Positions 23,759-32,591 of a stretch of DNA of 64,000 nt are shown here, in pieces; the stretch's first letter is position 1, and each line of letters begins with the position of its first letter. The notes beneath the pieces were generated by a model that did no database searches, had not been told where the DNA came from, and saw nothing but the letters and a program-made list of their open reading frames with translations. The position numbers and the translations under genes were made by a program. This stretch comes from Paenibacillus auburnensis (GTDB lineage Bacteria; Bacillota; Bacilli; Paenibacillales; Paenibacillaceae). The DNA lies in assembly GCF_927798115.1 (NCBI RefSeq), contig NZ_CAKMMG010000005.1, positions 186,001 through 250,000 of the forward strand. Direction: 5' to 3'.

Positions 23759-24523
23759 TTACACACCCAGCCAGCGTTTGAACATATGCTTGGTGGTCTG
23801 TTTGTTGATCTCAGCAATAGAGGTAGTGAGCGGGATGCCTTTTGGACAAGCACGTACGCAGTTCTGTGAGTTGCCGCAGCCGTCGATGCCGCCATCCTCC
23901 ATCAATGCCTCCAGACGTTCGTCGGCGTTCATTTCGCCCGTAGGATGGGCGTTGAACAGGCGTACCTGAGAGATGGCTGCCGGACCGATGAAGTTCGTCT
24001 TTTCATTAACATTCGGACAGGCCTCGAGGCAGACGCCGCAGGTCATGCATTTGGACAATTCATAAGCCCATTGGCGTTTCTTCTCCGCCATCCGCGGACC
24101 GGGACCCAGATCATACGTACCATCAATCGGAATCCATGCTTTGACACGCTTGAGCGCATTAAACATCCGGCTGCGGTCGATGACGAGGTCACGCACCACA
24201 GGGAACGTCTTCATGGGTTCAATCCGCACCGGCTGCTCCAGATTATCGATCAGCGCAGCGCAGGCCTGGCGCGGCTTGCCGTTGATTACCATTGAACAAG
24301 CGCCGCACACTTCCTCCAGACAGTTGGATTCCCAGCAGACCGGAACTGTACTATCGCCCGTAGCGTTGACCGGATTACGCTGGATTTCCATCAGCGCGCT
24401 GATTACATTCATCCCCGGCCGGTAGGCCAGTTCAAATTCCTCGGTATAGGGCGAGCTCTCTGGTTCGTCCTGGCGGGTAATGATAAACTTTACGTTTTTG
24501 GGAGCTGCAACAGTTTCCGCCAT
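23759..24523 (-). CDS. sdhB: Succinate dehydrogenase/fumarate reductase iron-sulfur subunit
   Basis: A 254-residue Fe-S subunit passing electrons from the flavoprotein to the membrane quinone site. Ligands are visible for [2Fe-2S] (CWESNCLEEVCGACSM), [4Fe-4S] (CMTCGVCLEACP) and [3Fe-4S] (CGNSQNCVRACPKG). Last gene of sdhCAB, followed by a terminator. It is separated from sdhA by 152 bp carrying the palindromic repeat element, and its ATG is reached through ACAAAACTTTTAGGAGG, the end of that element. Confidence 0.95.
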   Translation of the reverse strand: MAETVAAPKNVKFIITRQDEPESSPYTEEFELAYRPGMNVISALMEIQRNPVNATGDSTVPVCWESNCLEEVCGACSMVINGKPRQACAALIDNLEQPVRIEPMKTFPVVRDLVIDRSRMFNALKRVKAWIPIDGTYDLGPGPRMAEKKRQWAYELSKCMTCGVCLEACPNVNEKTNFIGPAAISQVRLFNAHPTGEMNADERLEALMEDGGIDGCGNSQNCVRACPKGIPLTTSIAEINKQTTKHMFKRWLGV

Positions 24524-24529
24524 ATCGGT

Positions 24530-24655
24530 TACCTCCTAAAAGTTTTGTGAGCAAAGCTTCTCCGACTATCCTTCGTACAAAACTCGCATCGGAAGCATAA
24601 GCTAAGTTTTGTGAGCAATGCTTCTTCATTTTTTCGTCGTACAACATTATGCTGA
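24530..24655 (-). repeat. RBS-proximal palindromic repeat before sdhB
   Basis: Read toward sdhB: ACAAAACTTAGCTTATGCTTCCGATGCGAGTTTTGT, a ~30-nt arm, then CACAAAACTTTTAGGAGG and the sdhB ATG. Another half element (cgacgaaaaaatgaagaagcattgctc) lies further upstream. It shares the ACAAAACT / AAGC-TATGCTTCCG / AGTTTTGT design seen before sdhA and the AraC gene. Confidence 0.8.
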
Positions 24656-24675
24656 TCTTCCGGTTCCAGAGCTTC

Positions 24676-26418
24676 TTAGTCCTTCGAGTAGTCGCGTACC
24701 CGCGGAGGAATCAGCGAGACATCGACCTCTTCATAGGAGATTTCAGGGCCATTCGGTGTCCAGGTCGCTTTAGTCGTCTTGAGGAATTCCTCGTCATTCC
24801 GCTGTGGGAACTCCGGTTTGTAATGGGCTCCGCGGCTCTCATTCCGCAGCAATGCGCCAAGCGTCATCGCCTCGGACAGCTCCAGCATATTCCACAGCTG
24901 GCGGGTGAAGGCAACGCCCTGATTATTCCAGCGCGAGGTATCACTCATATTGATTCTGCCGTACCGCTCTTTGAGTTCCTTGATTTTGCCGATGGTGGCC
25001 TCAAGCTTCTTGTTCTCACGCACCACCGTCATGTTCGCGGTCATCCACTCGCCCAGCTCTTTGTGGATCACATAGGCATTCTCCGTACCGGACATCGCCA
25101 GCAGAGATTCGTATTTGTCTGTCTGTTTCTTGTGGAAGCTGTCGAACACGCTGGACGGGATGTCCTGCACCGACTTCTTCAGTCCCTTAATATATTCTAC
25201 GGCTTTGGGGCCTGCGACCATCCCGCCGTAAATCGCTGACACCAGCGAGTTCGCGCCGAGCCGGTTTGCGCCGTGATACTGGTATTCACATTCCCCTGCT
25301 GCGAACAGTCCGGGGATATTCGTCATCTGGTTATAATCGACCCACATACCGCCCATGGAGTAATGGACAGCCGGGAAGATTTTCATCGGAATCTTGCGGG
25401 GATCATCCCCCATGAATTTCTCGTAAATCTCGATAATACCGCCAAGCTTGACATCAAGCTCCTTCGGATCCTTATGCGACAGGTCCAGGTAAACCATGTT
25501 CTCGCCGTTAATACCGAGCCCCTGGTCCACACACACATTGAAAATCTCCCGGGTAGCGATATCGCGCGGCACCAGGTTTCCGTACGACGGATATTTCTCC
25601 TCAAGGAAATACCACGGCTTGCCGTCCTTATAGGTCCAGATGCGTCCGCCTTCCCCGCGGGCCGATTCCGACATCAGGCGCAGCTTGTCATCACCGGGAA
25701 TTGCCGTCGGATGAATCTGAATGAATTCCCCGTTGGCATAATGCACACCCTGCTGGTATACGGCACTGGCTGCAGTTCCTGTATTAATAACCGAGTTCGT
25801 CGTTTTGCCGAAAATAATCCCCGGACCGCCGCTGGCCAGAATTACCGCATCTGCCGGGAAGGTATGAATTTCCATGGTCTTCAGGTTCTGAGCGCTAATA
25901 CCACGGCAGACGCCGGCATCGTCAAGTATCACTGAGAGGAACTCCCAGTTCTCGCTTTTGGTAACCAGCCCTTCCGATTCCCAGCGCCGTACCTGCTCAT
26001 CCAGCGCATACAGCAGCTGCTGGCCGGTCGTAGCTCCGGCAAATGCCGTACGGTGACGTTTAGTCCCGCCGAACCGGCGGAAGTCTAACAGCCCCTCCGG
26101 GGTGCGGTTGAACATGACGCCCATCCGGTCCATCAGATGGATGATGCCCGGCGCGGCCTCGCACATTGCTTTGACCGGAGGCTGGTTCGCCAGGAAGTCA
26201 CCGCCGTAGACGGTGTCGTCGAAATGCTCCCAGGGTGAGTCGCCCTCACCCTTTGTATTAACGGCTCCGTTGATGCCGCCTTGTGCACAGACGGAGTGCG
26301 ATCTTTTGACAGGGACCAGAGAGAATAGATGAACATGCGCGCCGGATTCTGCCGCCTTGATGGTAGCCATCAGGCCGGCCAGCCCGCCGCCCACGATAAT
26401 GATATCGGCTGATGCCAT
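24676..26418 (-). CDS. sdhA: Succinate dehydrogenase/fumarate reductase flavoprotein subunit
   Basis: A 580-residue flavoprotein oxidising succinate. It shows the FAD dinucleotide fold IIVGGGLAGLMA at the N-terminus, the covalent-FAD histidine in RSHSVCAQGGIN, HPTAIPG, SESARGEGGRIW with the active-site Arg, HYSMGGM, and AGECEYQYHGANRLGANSL. The tail KPEFPQRNDEEFLKTTKATW is typical of the Bacillus-type b558 complex. Middle gene of sdhCAB; the 244-bp gap to sdhC is filled by the palindromic repeat family, and the start has TTTAGGAGTG as Shine-Dalgarno. Confidence 0.96.
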   Translation of the reverse strand: MASADIIIVGGGLAGLMATIKAAESGAHVHLFSLVPVKRSHSVCAQGGINGAVNTKGEGDSPWEHFDDTVYGGDFLANQPPVKAMCEAAPGIIHLMDRMGVMFNRTPEGLLDFRRFGGTKRHRTAFAGATTGQQLLYALDEQVRRWESEGLVTKSENWEFLSVILDDAGVCRGISAQNLKTMEIHTFPADAVILASGGPGIIFGKTTNSVINTGTAASAVYQQGVHYANGEFIQIHPTAIPGDDKLRLMSESARGEGGRIWTYKDGKPWYFLEEKYPSYGNLVPRDIATREIFNVCVDQGLGINGENMVYLDLSHKDPKELDVKLGGIIEIYEKFMGDDPRKIPMKIFPAVHYSMGGMWVDYNQMTNIPGLFAAGECEYQYHGANRLGANSLVSAIYGGMVAGPKAVEYIKGLKKSVQDIPSSVFDSFHKKQTDKYESLLAMSGTENAYVIHKELGEWMTANMTVVRENKKLEATIGKIKELKERYGRINMSDTSRWNNQGVAFTRQLWNMLELSEAMTLGALLRNESRGAHYKPEFPQRNDEEFLKTTKATWTPNGPEISYEEVDVSLIPPRVRDYSKD

Positions 26419-26428
26419 GATTGTTCAC

Positions 26429-26578
26429 TCCTAAAGTTTTGTGAGCATATGCTCCCTGATAGGCTTCATACAAAACTCGCTCCGGAAGCATACACTTAAG
26501 TTTTGTTAGGATAGCTTCCTGAATTTGCTTCGACAAAACTCGCTCCGGAAGCATACGCTTAAGTTTTGTCGTACCGCT
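26429..26578 (-). repeat. RBS-proximal palindromic repeat, two copies, before sdhA
   Basis: Toward sdhA: ACAAAACTTAAGCGTATGCTTCCGGAGCGAGTTTTGT, a ~30-nt arm, a second near-identical copy, another arm, then CACAAAACTTTAGGAGTG and the ATG. Copies differ at only a few bases. Confidence 0.85.
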
Positions 26579-26662
26579 AATATAAAATGTTTGCTGTGCA
26601 GTCCAGCTTCTAGATTGAATGCTGCGGCGGATAAGGGCAGCGTGTCAAATTCCACACCCCGC

Positions 26663-27328
26663 TTAAGAGAATGACCGGAGGATCTGTGCAGCAGAAGCTG
26701 CAGCCTGGAACTCGTTGTCACGGAACGTGAACAGCGACAGCAGGAACATGGAAGTAACAATTACGAAAAGGCCGAGACAGAGTACAGAGGACACTTTTTG
26801 CGAGCGTGGTCCGACGGTAACTCCCCAGCTGATCAGGAAAGACCAGAGGCCGTTGGAGAAATGGAAGCAGGCAGCCACAACACCGATTACATATACGGCT
26901 AGCAGCAGCGGCTGGGTTGCGATGTCATGCATTACGCCGCCAAGCTCTTCATGCTTTACATTCCCGACTGCCACCTGGACGCGGGTCTGGAACAGATGCC
27001 ACACGATAAAGATGAAGGTAATAATACCGCTGATGCGCTGCAGCGTATAACGCCAGTTCCGTTCCAGGTTGAAGCGGTTCAGGTTCGGCTTGGATTGGTA
27101 GGCGATATACAGCCCGTAGACTCCATGGTATAGCAGTGGAAGCCAGATGCCGAACAATTCCAGGAAGAAGACCAGCGGCAGACTGTTCAGCCATAGCACA
27201 CTGTCGGTGAAACCGGAAGCGCCACCCTCTACTGCCGCGAAATTCGTCATCATATGTTCGATGAAGAAGAATGCGAGCGGGATAACGCCGAGCAAGGAAT
27301 GAATCTTTCTGGAATAAAATCCTCTCAT
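26663..27328 (-). CDS. sdhC: Succinate dehydrogenase cytochrome b558 membrane subunit
   Basis: A 221-residue dihaem cytochrome b subunit that anchors SdhAB and reduces menaquinone. It opens MRGFYSRKIHSLLGVIPLAF, with five hydrophobic helices and haem-ligand histidines in KIHSLLG, FFIEHMMTN, YHGVYGLY, FIVWHLFQ and ACFHFSNGLW, matching the Bacillus-type subunit. Start: ATG 27328 has GGAAAGGGG upstream; a longer frame to 27448 is less likely because it adds a non-conserved extension. First gene of the operon; a cre-like site lies 24 bp before the ATG and a Fur-box-like sequence about 270 bp upstream. Confidence 0.93.
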   Translation of the reverse strand: MRGFYSRKIHSLLGVIPLAFFFIEHMMTNFAAVEGGASGFTDSVLWLNSLPLVFFLELFGIWLPLLYHGVYGLYIAYQSKPNLNRFNLERNWRYTLQRISGIITFIFIVWHLFQTRVQVAVGNVKHEELGGVMHDIATQPLLLAVYVIGVVAACFHFSNGLWSFLISWGVTVGPRSQKVSSVLCLGLFVIVTSMFLLSLFTFRDNEFQAAASAAQILRSFS

Positions 27329-27351
27329 GCAAAGTGTCCCCTTTCCAATTA

Positions 27352-27366
27352 AAACAGCGTTTTCAT
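27352..27366 (-). promoter_or_regulatory. cre-like site in sdhCAB leader
   Basis: Minus strand ATGAAAACGCTGTTT matches WTGNAANCGNWNNCW at all but the penultimate base. Position suggests CcpA roadblock or repression of the TCA-cycle operon. Confidence 0.45.
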
Positions 27367-27596
27367 TAATGAGCATACACCGCCGGGAGTACAGTTGAAA
27401 CAGGGGAACGAAGGCCGCAGAAGCTCGCCAAATCTTTATTTTCACCATTATCCATTGTTTTCCCGGACATTGCTCTATTATTCACAATATGTGAATATCT
27501 TGTGTCACTTTTCATGTTACTCCTTTTTCGCTTATAAGGGAATTGCAATCTAATTATTAAACGTTATACAATAATCGCATAAGAATATTTTTAATA

Positions 27597-27611
27597 TGAT
27601 AATAATTCTCA
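27597..27611. promoter_or_regulatory. Fur-box-like 7-1-7 palindrome upstream of sdhCAB and lysR
   Basis: TGATAATAATTCTCA versus the Bacillus Fur consensus TGATAATnATTATCA: 13 of 14 specified bases match. Confidence 0.6.
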
Positions 27612-27765
27612 TTTACAGCAAGCATTTCCCAACACAGCAGCCTTTTTTCTATATAGAGCAAACATTCTTTAGTGATTCGGCTATGCCTTTTATCACTTTC
27701 ATCCATATCCCTTCAAGCGTAAAGTAGCAGCATTACTACAGACTTCCTCAAAGGAGAACTCCGTT

Positions 27766-28665
27766 ATGTTTGATGATTTGGACATTTTCGCCGCGGTCGT
27801 GGAGCATTCCAGCCTCAACCGGGCATCGCGCCAGCTCAATCTGTCCCAGCCTGCCCTCTCCCGTAAAATCTCCAAGCTGGAGGAGCGCCTTGGCGTTTCG
27901 TTATTCAACCGCTTCGGCAAACGGCTGGAGCTGACTGAGGTGGGCCGCCTTACCTACACCTATGCCCTGGAGCAGCGGCAGCAGCGTTCCAAATTTCTTG
28001 AGGCCCTGTCCAAATTCAAGGAAGGCGAGCCGCAGCTCGTCACCCTGGGGGCCAGCCTGACGACGCTTCAGACAACATTGCCCCCGCTTGTAAATGCTTA
28101 TATGAATAAATATCCGGCTGCGGAGCTAAAGCTGATCACCGGTAAAACGCATGAAATCGTCTCCGCCGTCAATGAGGGCAAATGCGATGTCGGCATCATC
28201 GCCTCCTCGATCCAGGAACCGGGCCTGCGCTGCATCCCCTTGTTCGAGGACCAGCTCAGGCTGGTCGTCTCCGAGCATCATCCCCTGACCTTAACCGCGA
28301 AGCTGACGATGGAGCATCTGTCCCGGCTGCCGATGATCCTCTTCTCCAAAGGCACCTGGTACCGCCGTATGACGGATGAGCTGTTCCAGCGCTGCGGGGT
28401 CGATCCGGACGTGCGGATGGAGATCGACTCCTTCGAAGCGATCGTCCGCCTGCTGCCGACGATCAAGGCTGCTGCGCTGCTGCCGAAGTCGTACCTTCGT
28501 CCGGAGCTGCTGAACGGCGGCGGGCTCGTCTCTCTGCACATCAAGGAGCTGGAGCAGACCCAGCGCACTACCTGCCTGATCTATCAGGGCAGCGGGGGGC
28601 TAAGTACAGCGGCACGCTGTCTCGTGCAGGTAACGGAGGAAGTATTCCTCGACGGACGCGAATAG
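27766..28665 (+). CDS. LysR family transcriptional regulator, divergent from sdhCAB
   Basis: A 299-residue LysR-type regulator. The HTH is MFDDLDIFAAVVEHSSLNRA plus LNLSQPALSRKISKLEERLG; the effector domain begins near residue 92 (VTLGASLTTLQTTLPPLV). The divergent position to sdhCAB (437 bp) suggests it may control respiration or TCA genes, but that is only positional. B. subtilis regulators of similar form include CitR and YwfK/CysL. It ends at a strong bidirectional terminator. Confidence 0.85.
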   Translation: MFDDLDIFAAVVEHSSLNRASRQLNLSQPALSRKISKLEERLGVSLFNRFGKRLELTEVGRLTYTYALEQRQQRSKFLEALSKFKEGEPQLVTLGASLTTLQTTLPPLVNAYMNKYPAAELKLITGKTHEIVSAVNEGKCDVGIIASSIQEPGLRCIPLFEDQLRLVVSEHHPLTLTAKLTMEHLSRLPMILFSKGTWYRRMTDELFQRCGVDPDVRMEIDSFEAIVRLLPTIKAAALLPKSYLRPELLNGGGLVSLHIKELEQTQRTTCLIYQGSGGLSTAARCLVQVTEEVFLDGRE

Positions 28666-28681
28666 TACACGTGAACAACAC

Positions 28682-28736
28682 AATCCCCGGCAGGCCTCCA
28701 TATATAAGATATGGATCGGCCCGCCGGGGATTGTTC
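28682..28736. terminator. Bidirectional terminator lysR / solute-binding protein gene
   Basis: Long stem AATCCCCGGC..GGCC.CCATAT / ATATGG..GGCC.GCCGGGGATT between two convergent genes, followed by GTTCTTCT. Confidence 0.85.
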
Positions 28737-28774
28737 TTCTGTGCGGTTATTCAGTTATTTCGGGCGAAGCGGAA

Positions 28775-30421
28775 TTAACGGAACTTGCCTGCGTCAATGG
28801 CCGCCTGCTTCTCATCAAGGATTTCCTGATAACCCGCTTCCAGGTAAGTTTTCTTAGCTGCTTCATAGGTTGCATCAAACTCAGCTTCCGGAGCAAGTGC
28901 GATCTTCACGTACAATTCCTGGAACAGGGTATCCAGGTCTGTCTTATACTCGTTTACCTTATCAAGCACAACGGTGAACAGCGCATCAGGTGTACGGAAT
29001 TCCGCAGTCTCATCATAATATTTCACCAAATCATCGGCGAGAGCCTCATAGCCGGCCGGTGCCCAGTTGCGGAGATTCGCCTTACGGGTTTTTGCTTCAT
29101 CCTGATACTGTGCAATTTCAGTCACAAGGCCCCAATAGTCTTTGTTGTTGTTCTGTGACAGAACGGATTCGCCTTTATAATCCGGATTCTTCAGAGCGAT
29201 ACCTTCAGCATCAAGTGTGTAGTTCTCCCCTTCAATACCGTTCTGGAACTTGAACAGATTCTCCGGCTGGCTGAGCCATTCGAGATACATCCAGACTGCT
29301 GCACGTTCCTCAGGTGTAGATTCGTAGTTGATCCCCATGATGAAGCCAAACGGCCAGTAAGCGCGTCCCTGAGGCTTAAGGCCTTCCGGAACACCTGCAA
29401 ATGGAGGAACTACTGCAAATTCAGCATCCGGGTTGTTCACAAGAGTAGCTGCAAAAACATCCGTATTGTTTGTCAGATAGAATCCGTAGCTTCCTGTCTT
29501 GCCGGCAACGAATTCAGATTTAACCTTATTCTCGTCATTACGCAGATAGAACTCTTTATCAATGAGGCCGTTATTGTATTGATAGTTCAGGTTACGCAGG
29601 TAGCGCTCGGTTTCAACGGTGGTCAAGTCACCAACGCTAAGATCGGAATAAAGTGCACGGTATTTCGCGTCAACCGGCCAATCGCGGAAGGCGTAGTTAA
29701 AGTTGAAGCTGTGTTGAATCAGGCTGCCGCCGGTTACACCGAGTCCGGCTTCCTTCCATTTCACCAGCATCTCATTGTATTTCTCAAGCGAAGTCAAGTC
29801 TTCAACCTTCATGCCCACCTTCTCAACCCAGTCCTTGCGGATAACGTTGACGAAGTTGTCGGCTTGAGGGCGTGCGGCAAAGAAGAAGATATTCTTGTCG
29901 TCAACAACACCATATTGCTTGATCGTCTCACCCATGTTTTTCCAGTAAGTCGGAGCATATTTCTCGATTTCAGCATAATCCAGCGGCTGCATAACATCCT
30001 CGCCGTAATAAGTAAGTGCCTGCGGCATATCGTAGTGGAAAATAATATCCGGAGCTTTATGCGACGCCAGCAGCTGCTCGAAATCAGTTACTTCACCCTT
30101 GCGGGTAATTGGCACATAATTGACTTGGATATTGTATTTGTCACCGAATTCCTTCTGAACCCAGCGGGTGTAATAGTTATCGCTTACATTCCAGCCCTCG
30201 AAAGCACGCTCATAGACCGGAATATCCAGACTGACCCTTTCCTTAAAGCCCTTTGAAAAGTCGTTAGAGCTTCCTTCACTCTGATTATTGGCGGCTGCAG
30301 TCTCAGCAGGCTTGTTAGACTCAGCATTCTTATTGTTGTTATTTCCCCCGGAGCATCCGGCCAGCATGCCGGCCGTCATGACAGTTGCCATCATTAACGA
30401 AACAAATCTTTTTTTGTTCAT
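28775..30421 (-). CDS. Extracellular solute-binding lipoprotein of a carbohydrate ABC transporter (LplA/YtcQ type)
   Basis: A 548-residue family-1 solute-binding protein. The signal peptide ends in the lipobox MLAGC (residues ~19-23), after which the mature chain is Asn/Ser-rich (GGNNNNKNAES), so it is a membrane-anchored lipoprotein. The length and motifs (YVPITRKGEVTDFEQLLASH, PFGFIMGINYESTPEERAA) fit the large LplA/YtcQ group that serves oligosaccharide transporters, often for pectin-derived sugars. Last gene of the cluster with two permeases, the membrane AraC regulator and the acetylesterase, all on the minus strand. No ATPase is present, as usual for this class, which shares a general MsmX-type ATPase. 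Confidence 0.85.
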   Translation of the reverse strand: MNKKRFVSLMMATVMTAGMLAGCSGGNNNNKNAESNKPAETAAANNQSEGSSNDFSKGFKERVSLDIPVYERAFEGWNVSDNYYTRWVQKEFGDKYNIQVNYVPITRKGEVTDFEQLLASHKAPDIIFHYDMPQALTYYGEDVMQPLDYAEIEKYAPTYWKNMGETIKQYGVVDDKNIFFFAARPQADNFVNVIRKDWVEKVGMKVEDLTSLEKYNEMLVKWKEAGLGVTGGSLIQHSFNFNYAFRDWPVDAKYRALYSDLSVGDLTTVETERYLRNLNYQYNNGLIDKEFYLRNDENKVKSEFVAGKTGSYGFYLTNNTDVFAATLVNNPDAEFAVVPPFAGVPEGLKPQGRAYWPFGFIMGINYESTPEERAAVWMYLEWLSQPENLFKFQNGIEGENYTLDAEGIALKNPDYKGESVLSQNNNKDYWGLVTEIAQYQDEAKTRKANLRNWAPAGYEALADDLVKYYDETAEFRTPDALFTVVLDKVNEYKTDLDTLFQELYVKIALAPEAEFDATYEAAKKTYLEAGYQEILDEKQAAIDAGKFR

Positions 30422-30478
30422 CGCAATTCCCCCAATTTTAATTTTCGGACTGTAGAATTACTATTCTGGAACATAAGA

Positions 30479-31378
30479 TTACTCCTTGACTGCTCCGAGC
30501 ATAACACCCTGAACGAAGTATTTCTGAACAAAGGGATACACGCAGAGAATAGGCAGAGTGGCAAATACAACGACTGATGCTTTTAGTACTTCGGGATTAC
30601 TAAGCGATACCTGGGTTGCTTCCAATTGGAAGCTTTCACTTGCCTGAATGACCAGATAATACAGCTTGAGCTGCAGCGGCCGCAGGTCAGTTTCATGCTT
30701 AATGTAGAACAATGCATCCTGGTAAGCATTCCAGCGTCCAACCGCATAGAAGAGTGCCAGTGTCGCCATAATCGGTTTGGACAACGGGAGAACAATACTA
30801 ATCAGGATTCGGAAATGCCCGGCACCGTCGATCCGCGCAGATTCTTCCAGACTTACGGGAATACTGCTCGTTAGAGAAGTCTTCATGATCAGCAGATTGA
30901 AGGCACTGAACGACAACGGTAAAACCAGTGACCATATCGTATCCATCAGTCCCAGATTGTTAATGTTCATGTAGTCCGGGATGATACCTCCACTAAAGTA
31001 CATCGTGAACAGGAAGATGAAGGTGATTACTCTACGGCCTTTAAACTGTGTTCTGGACAGCGGGTACGCGGCGCAGATGGTCAGGACCATCCCCAGAATG
31101 GTGAATAATACGGTCACTATAACCGAGATGTACAGTGAACGAAGGATGCTGGCATCTGCAAATATTTTCTTGTACGCTTCTATGGTGATTCCCTCAGGCC
31201 AAAGAAAGACCTTGTTGGCAATGACAAATGAGTCAGAACTCAGGGATTTGGACACAACATGCAGAAACGGCAACAAGCACGCTAGTGAAGCAATAATTAG
31301 AACGAGGCGGATCAGCAATTCCCAGATGTCCAAACGCCCTTTACGTGGTGCGGCAGGGTTGCCGGTTGATGCTCTCAT
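30479..31378 (-). CDS. Carbohydrate ABC transporter permease (LplC/YtcP type)
   Basis: A 299-residue inner-membrane permease of the MalG class: a first TM helix (LLIRLVLIIASLACLLPFLH), about six helices, and the coupling EAA loop SIPVSLEESARIDGAGHFRILISIVLPLS. The C-terminus (PFVQKYFVQGVMLGAVKE) is the hallmark of the LplC/YtcP group. It lies 57 bp upstream of the solute-binding protein gene and 15 bp downstream of the partner permease, so the three form one operon. Confidence 0.9.
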   Translation of the reverse strand: MRASTGNPAAPRKGRLDIWELLIRLVLIIASLACLLPFLHVVSKSLSSDSFVIANKVFLWPEGITIEAYKKIFADASILRSLYISVIVTVLFTILGMVLTICAAYPLSRTQFKGRRVITFIFLFTMYFSGGIIPDYMNINNLGLMDTIWSLVLPLSFSAFNLLIMKTSLTSSIPVSLEESARIDGAGHFRILISIVLPLSKPIMATLALFYAVGRWNAYQDALFYIKHETDLRPLQLKLYYLVIQASESFQLEATQVSLSNPEVLKASVVVFATLPILCVYPFVQKYFVQGVMLGAVKE

Positions 31379-31393
31379 GGTTTCTCTCCTTTC

Positions 31394-32350
31394 TTATAAT
31401 ATTCCATCCTCGCCAAGCTTCTTAGCTACGCGGTCAGCCGTTATTACAAGGATAATACCGATGACGGACTGGAATAGCCCGAGCGCTGTCGCACGGCTGA
31501 AATTGCCGCTCTCGATCCCCCAACGGTACACCAGCACCGGTATGGTTGTTGTGAACTCCGTGGTGGCCTTGTTCTGCAGAGCGAAGATACGCTCGAATGA
31601 GCCCTCCATGACTTTCCCCAGGTTCATAATCAGCAAGGTTACAATGGTCGCACGAATGGAAGGAACGGTAATATTCCATACCTTTCTCCAGCGTCCTGCT
31701 CCATCGACGGTAGCTGCTTCATACATCTCCGGGTTAATTCCGCTCATGGCTGCCAAGTAGATAATGGTTCCCCATCCCATACTCTGCCACACACCGATTG
31801 CCAGATAGCTGATCAGCCAATGGGTGTCTTCCTGCAGGAACGGAATACGATTCCCGCCCATGAGTTCAATTAAATTGTTAACAACACCGCTTCCCTCACT
31901 TAGGAGCTGATAACCGATGGCCCCGATAATGACCCAGGAAAGGAAATGCGGCAAGTACAGCAGCGTCTGATTTACGCGTTTGAATCTTACACTTTTGACC
32001 TCATTCAGCAGGATCGCCAGCACAATCGGCATCGTAAAGCTGAAGCAGAGATCCAGAATGTTGAGCAGCAGCGTATTGCGGACGGCACGGGCAAAATCAG
32101 GTTTGGAGAAGATCTCCTGGAATATCTGAAACCCTACCCACTCACTGCCCCAAAAGCCCCTTGCAATTTTGTAGTCTTTAAAAGCGATTACAAGTCCGGT
32201 CATCGGCAGATATTTGAAAACGATTACAAAAGCCAGTGGAAATAATACGAGTAAATATAGCTGCCAGTCACGCTGCAAATAATACCCGATTCCCTGTTTC
32301 TTACTTAATAGAGCCGTATGATTTGTTTTTGAAGCGCTTGCAACTTTCAA
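31394..32350 (-). CDS. Carbohydrate ABC transporter permease (LplB/YteP type)
   Basis: A 318-residue MalF-class permease: six helices, starting with WQLYLLVLFPLAFVIVFKYLP, and the EAA loop NPEMYEAATVDGAGRWRKVWNITVPSI. PMTGLVIAFKDYKIARGFWGS is typical of the LplB/YteP subgroup. It starts with TTG at 32350, 7 nt after AGGAGG. First gene of the transporter operon; a cre-like site (32329-32343) overlaps its first codons and another lies about 190 bp upstream, so CcpA control is likely. Confidence 0.9.
   Translation of the reverse strand: MKVASASKTNHTALLSKKQGIGYYLQRDWQLYLLVLFPLAFVIVFKYLPMTGLVIAFKDYKIARGFWGSEWVGFQIFQEIFSKPDFARAVRNTLLLNILDLCFSFTMPIVLAILLNEVKSVRFKRVNQTLLYLPHFLSWVIIGAIGYQLLSEGSGVVNNLIELMGGNRIPFLQEDTHWLISYLAIGVWQSMGWGTIIYLAAMSGINPEMYEAATVDGAGRWRKVWNITVPSIRATIVTLLIMNLGKVMEGSFERIFALQNKATTEFTTTIPVLVYRWGIESGNFSRATALGLFQSVIGIILVITADRVAKKLGEDGIL
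32329..32343 (-). promoter_or_regulatory. cre-like site overlapping start of permease gene
   Basis: Minus strand TTGCAAGCGCTTCAA, near-palindromic; one mismatch to WTGNAANCGNWNNCW. Confidence 0.5.
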
Positions 32351-32535
32351 AGTTTCACCTCCTACACCAAGTTATTACCTTGCCAGTCAGGTCAACCGGC
32401 TCGAGTTCTATGCTATTCCCTTTGCCCTGTTTTGAAAATCATGAGTATTGATGATCCCCATCAAATTTGATCGAAGCGCGGTTTTATCAGCTTCTGCAGC
32501 GTCATTATGATCAAATATGATAGGCATTCCCAAAA

Positions 32536-32550
32536 ATAAAACGCTTTCAT
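32536..32550 (-). promoter_or_regulatory. cre-like site upstream of permease operon
   Basis: Minus strand ATGAAAGCGTTTTAT, one mismatch to WTGNAANCGNWNNCW; just downstream of the AraC gene terminator. Confidence 0.5.
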
Positions 32551-32556
32551 TTACAC

Positions 32557-32580
32557 ACAAAGGCCGCCGCCAAGCGGCCA
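32557..32580 (-). terminator. Short terminator after membrane AraC regulator
   Basis: Minus strand GGCCGC-ttggcg-GCGGCC followed by TTTGTGTG. Confidence 0.55.
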
Positions 32581-32591
32581 AGAGGAAGCTC

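Larger units (their letters stand above)
27329..27765. other. 437-bp divergent region sdhCAB / lysR
   Basis: No gene seen. It is AT-rich and holds a cre-like site near sdhC and a Fur-box-like palindrome. A possible sdh promoter is TTATGC-N17-TAATAA on the minus strand around 27554-27582. Confidence 0.5.

Noticed and set aside
25273..25935. 220-codon plus-strand frame antisense to sdhA
   Set aside because: Shadow of a highly conserved gene; no independent support.
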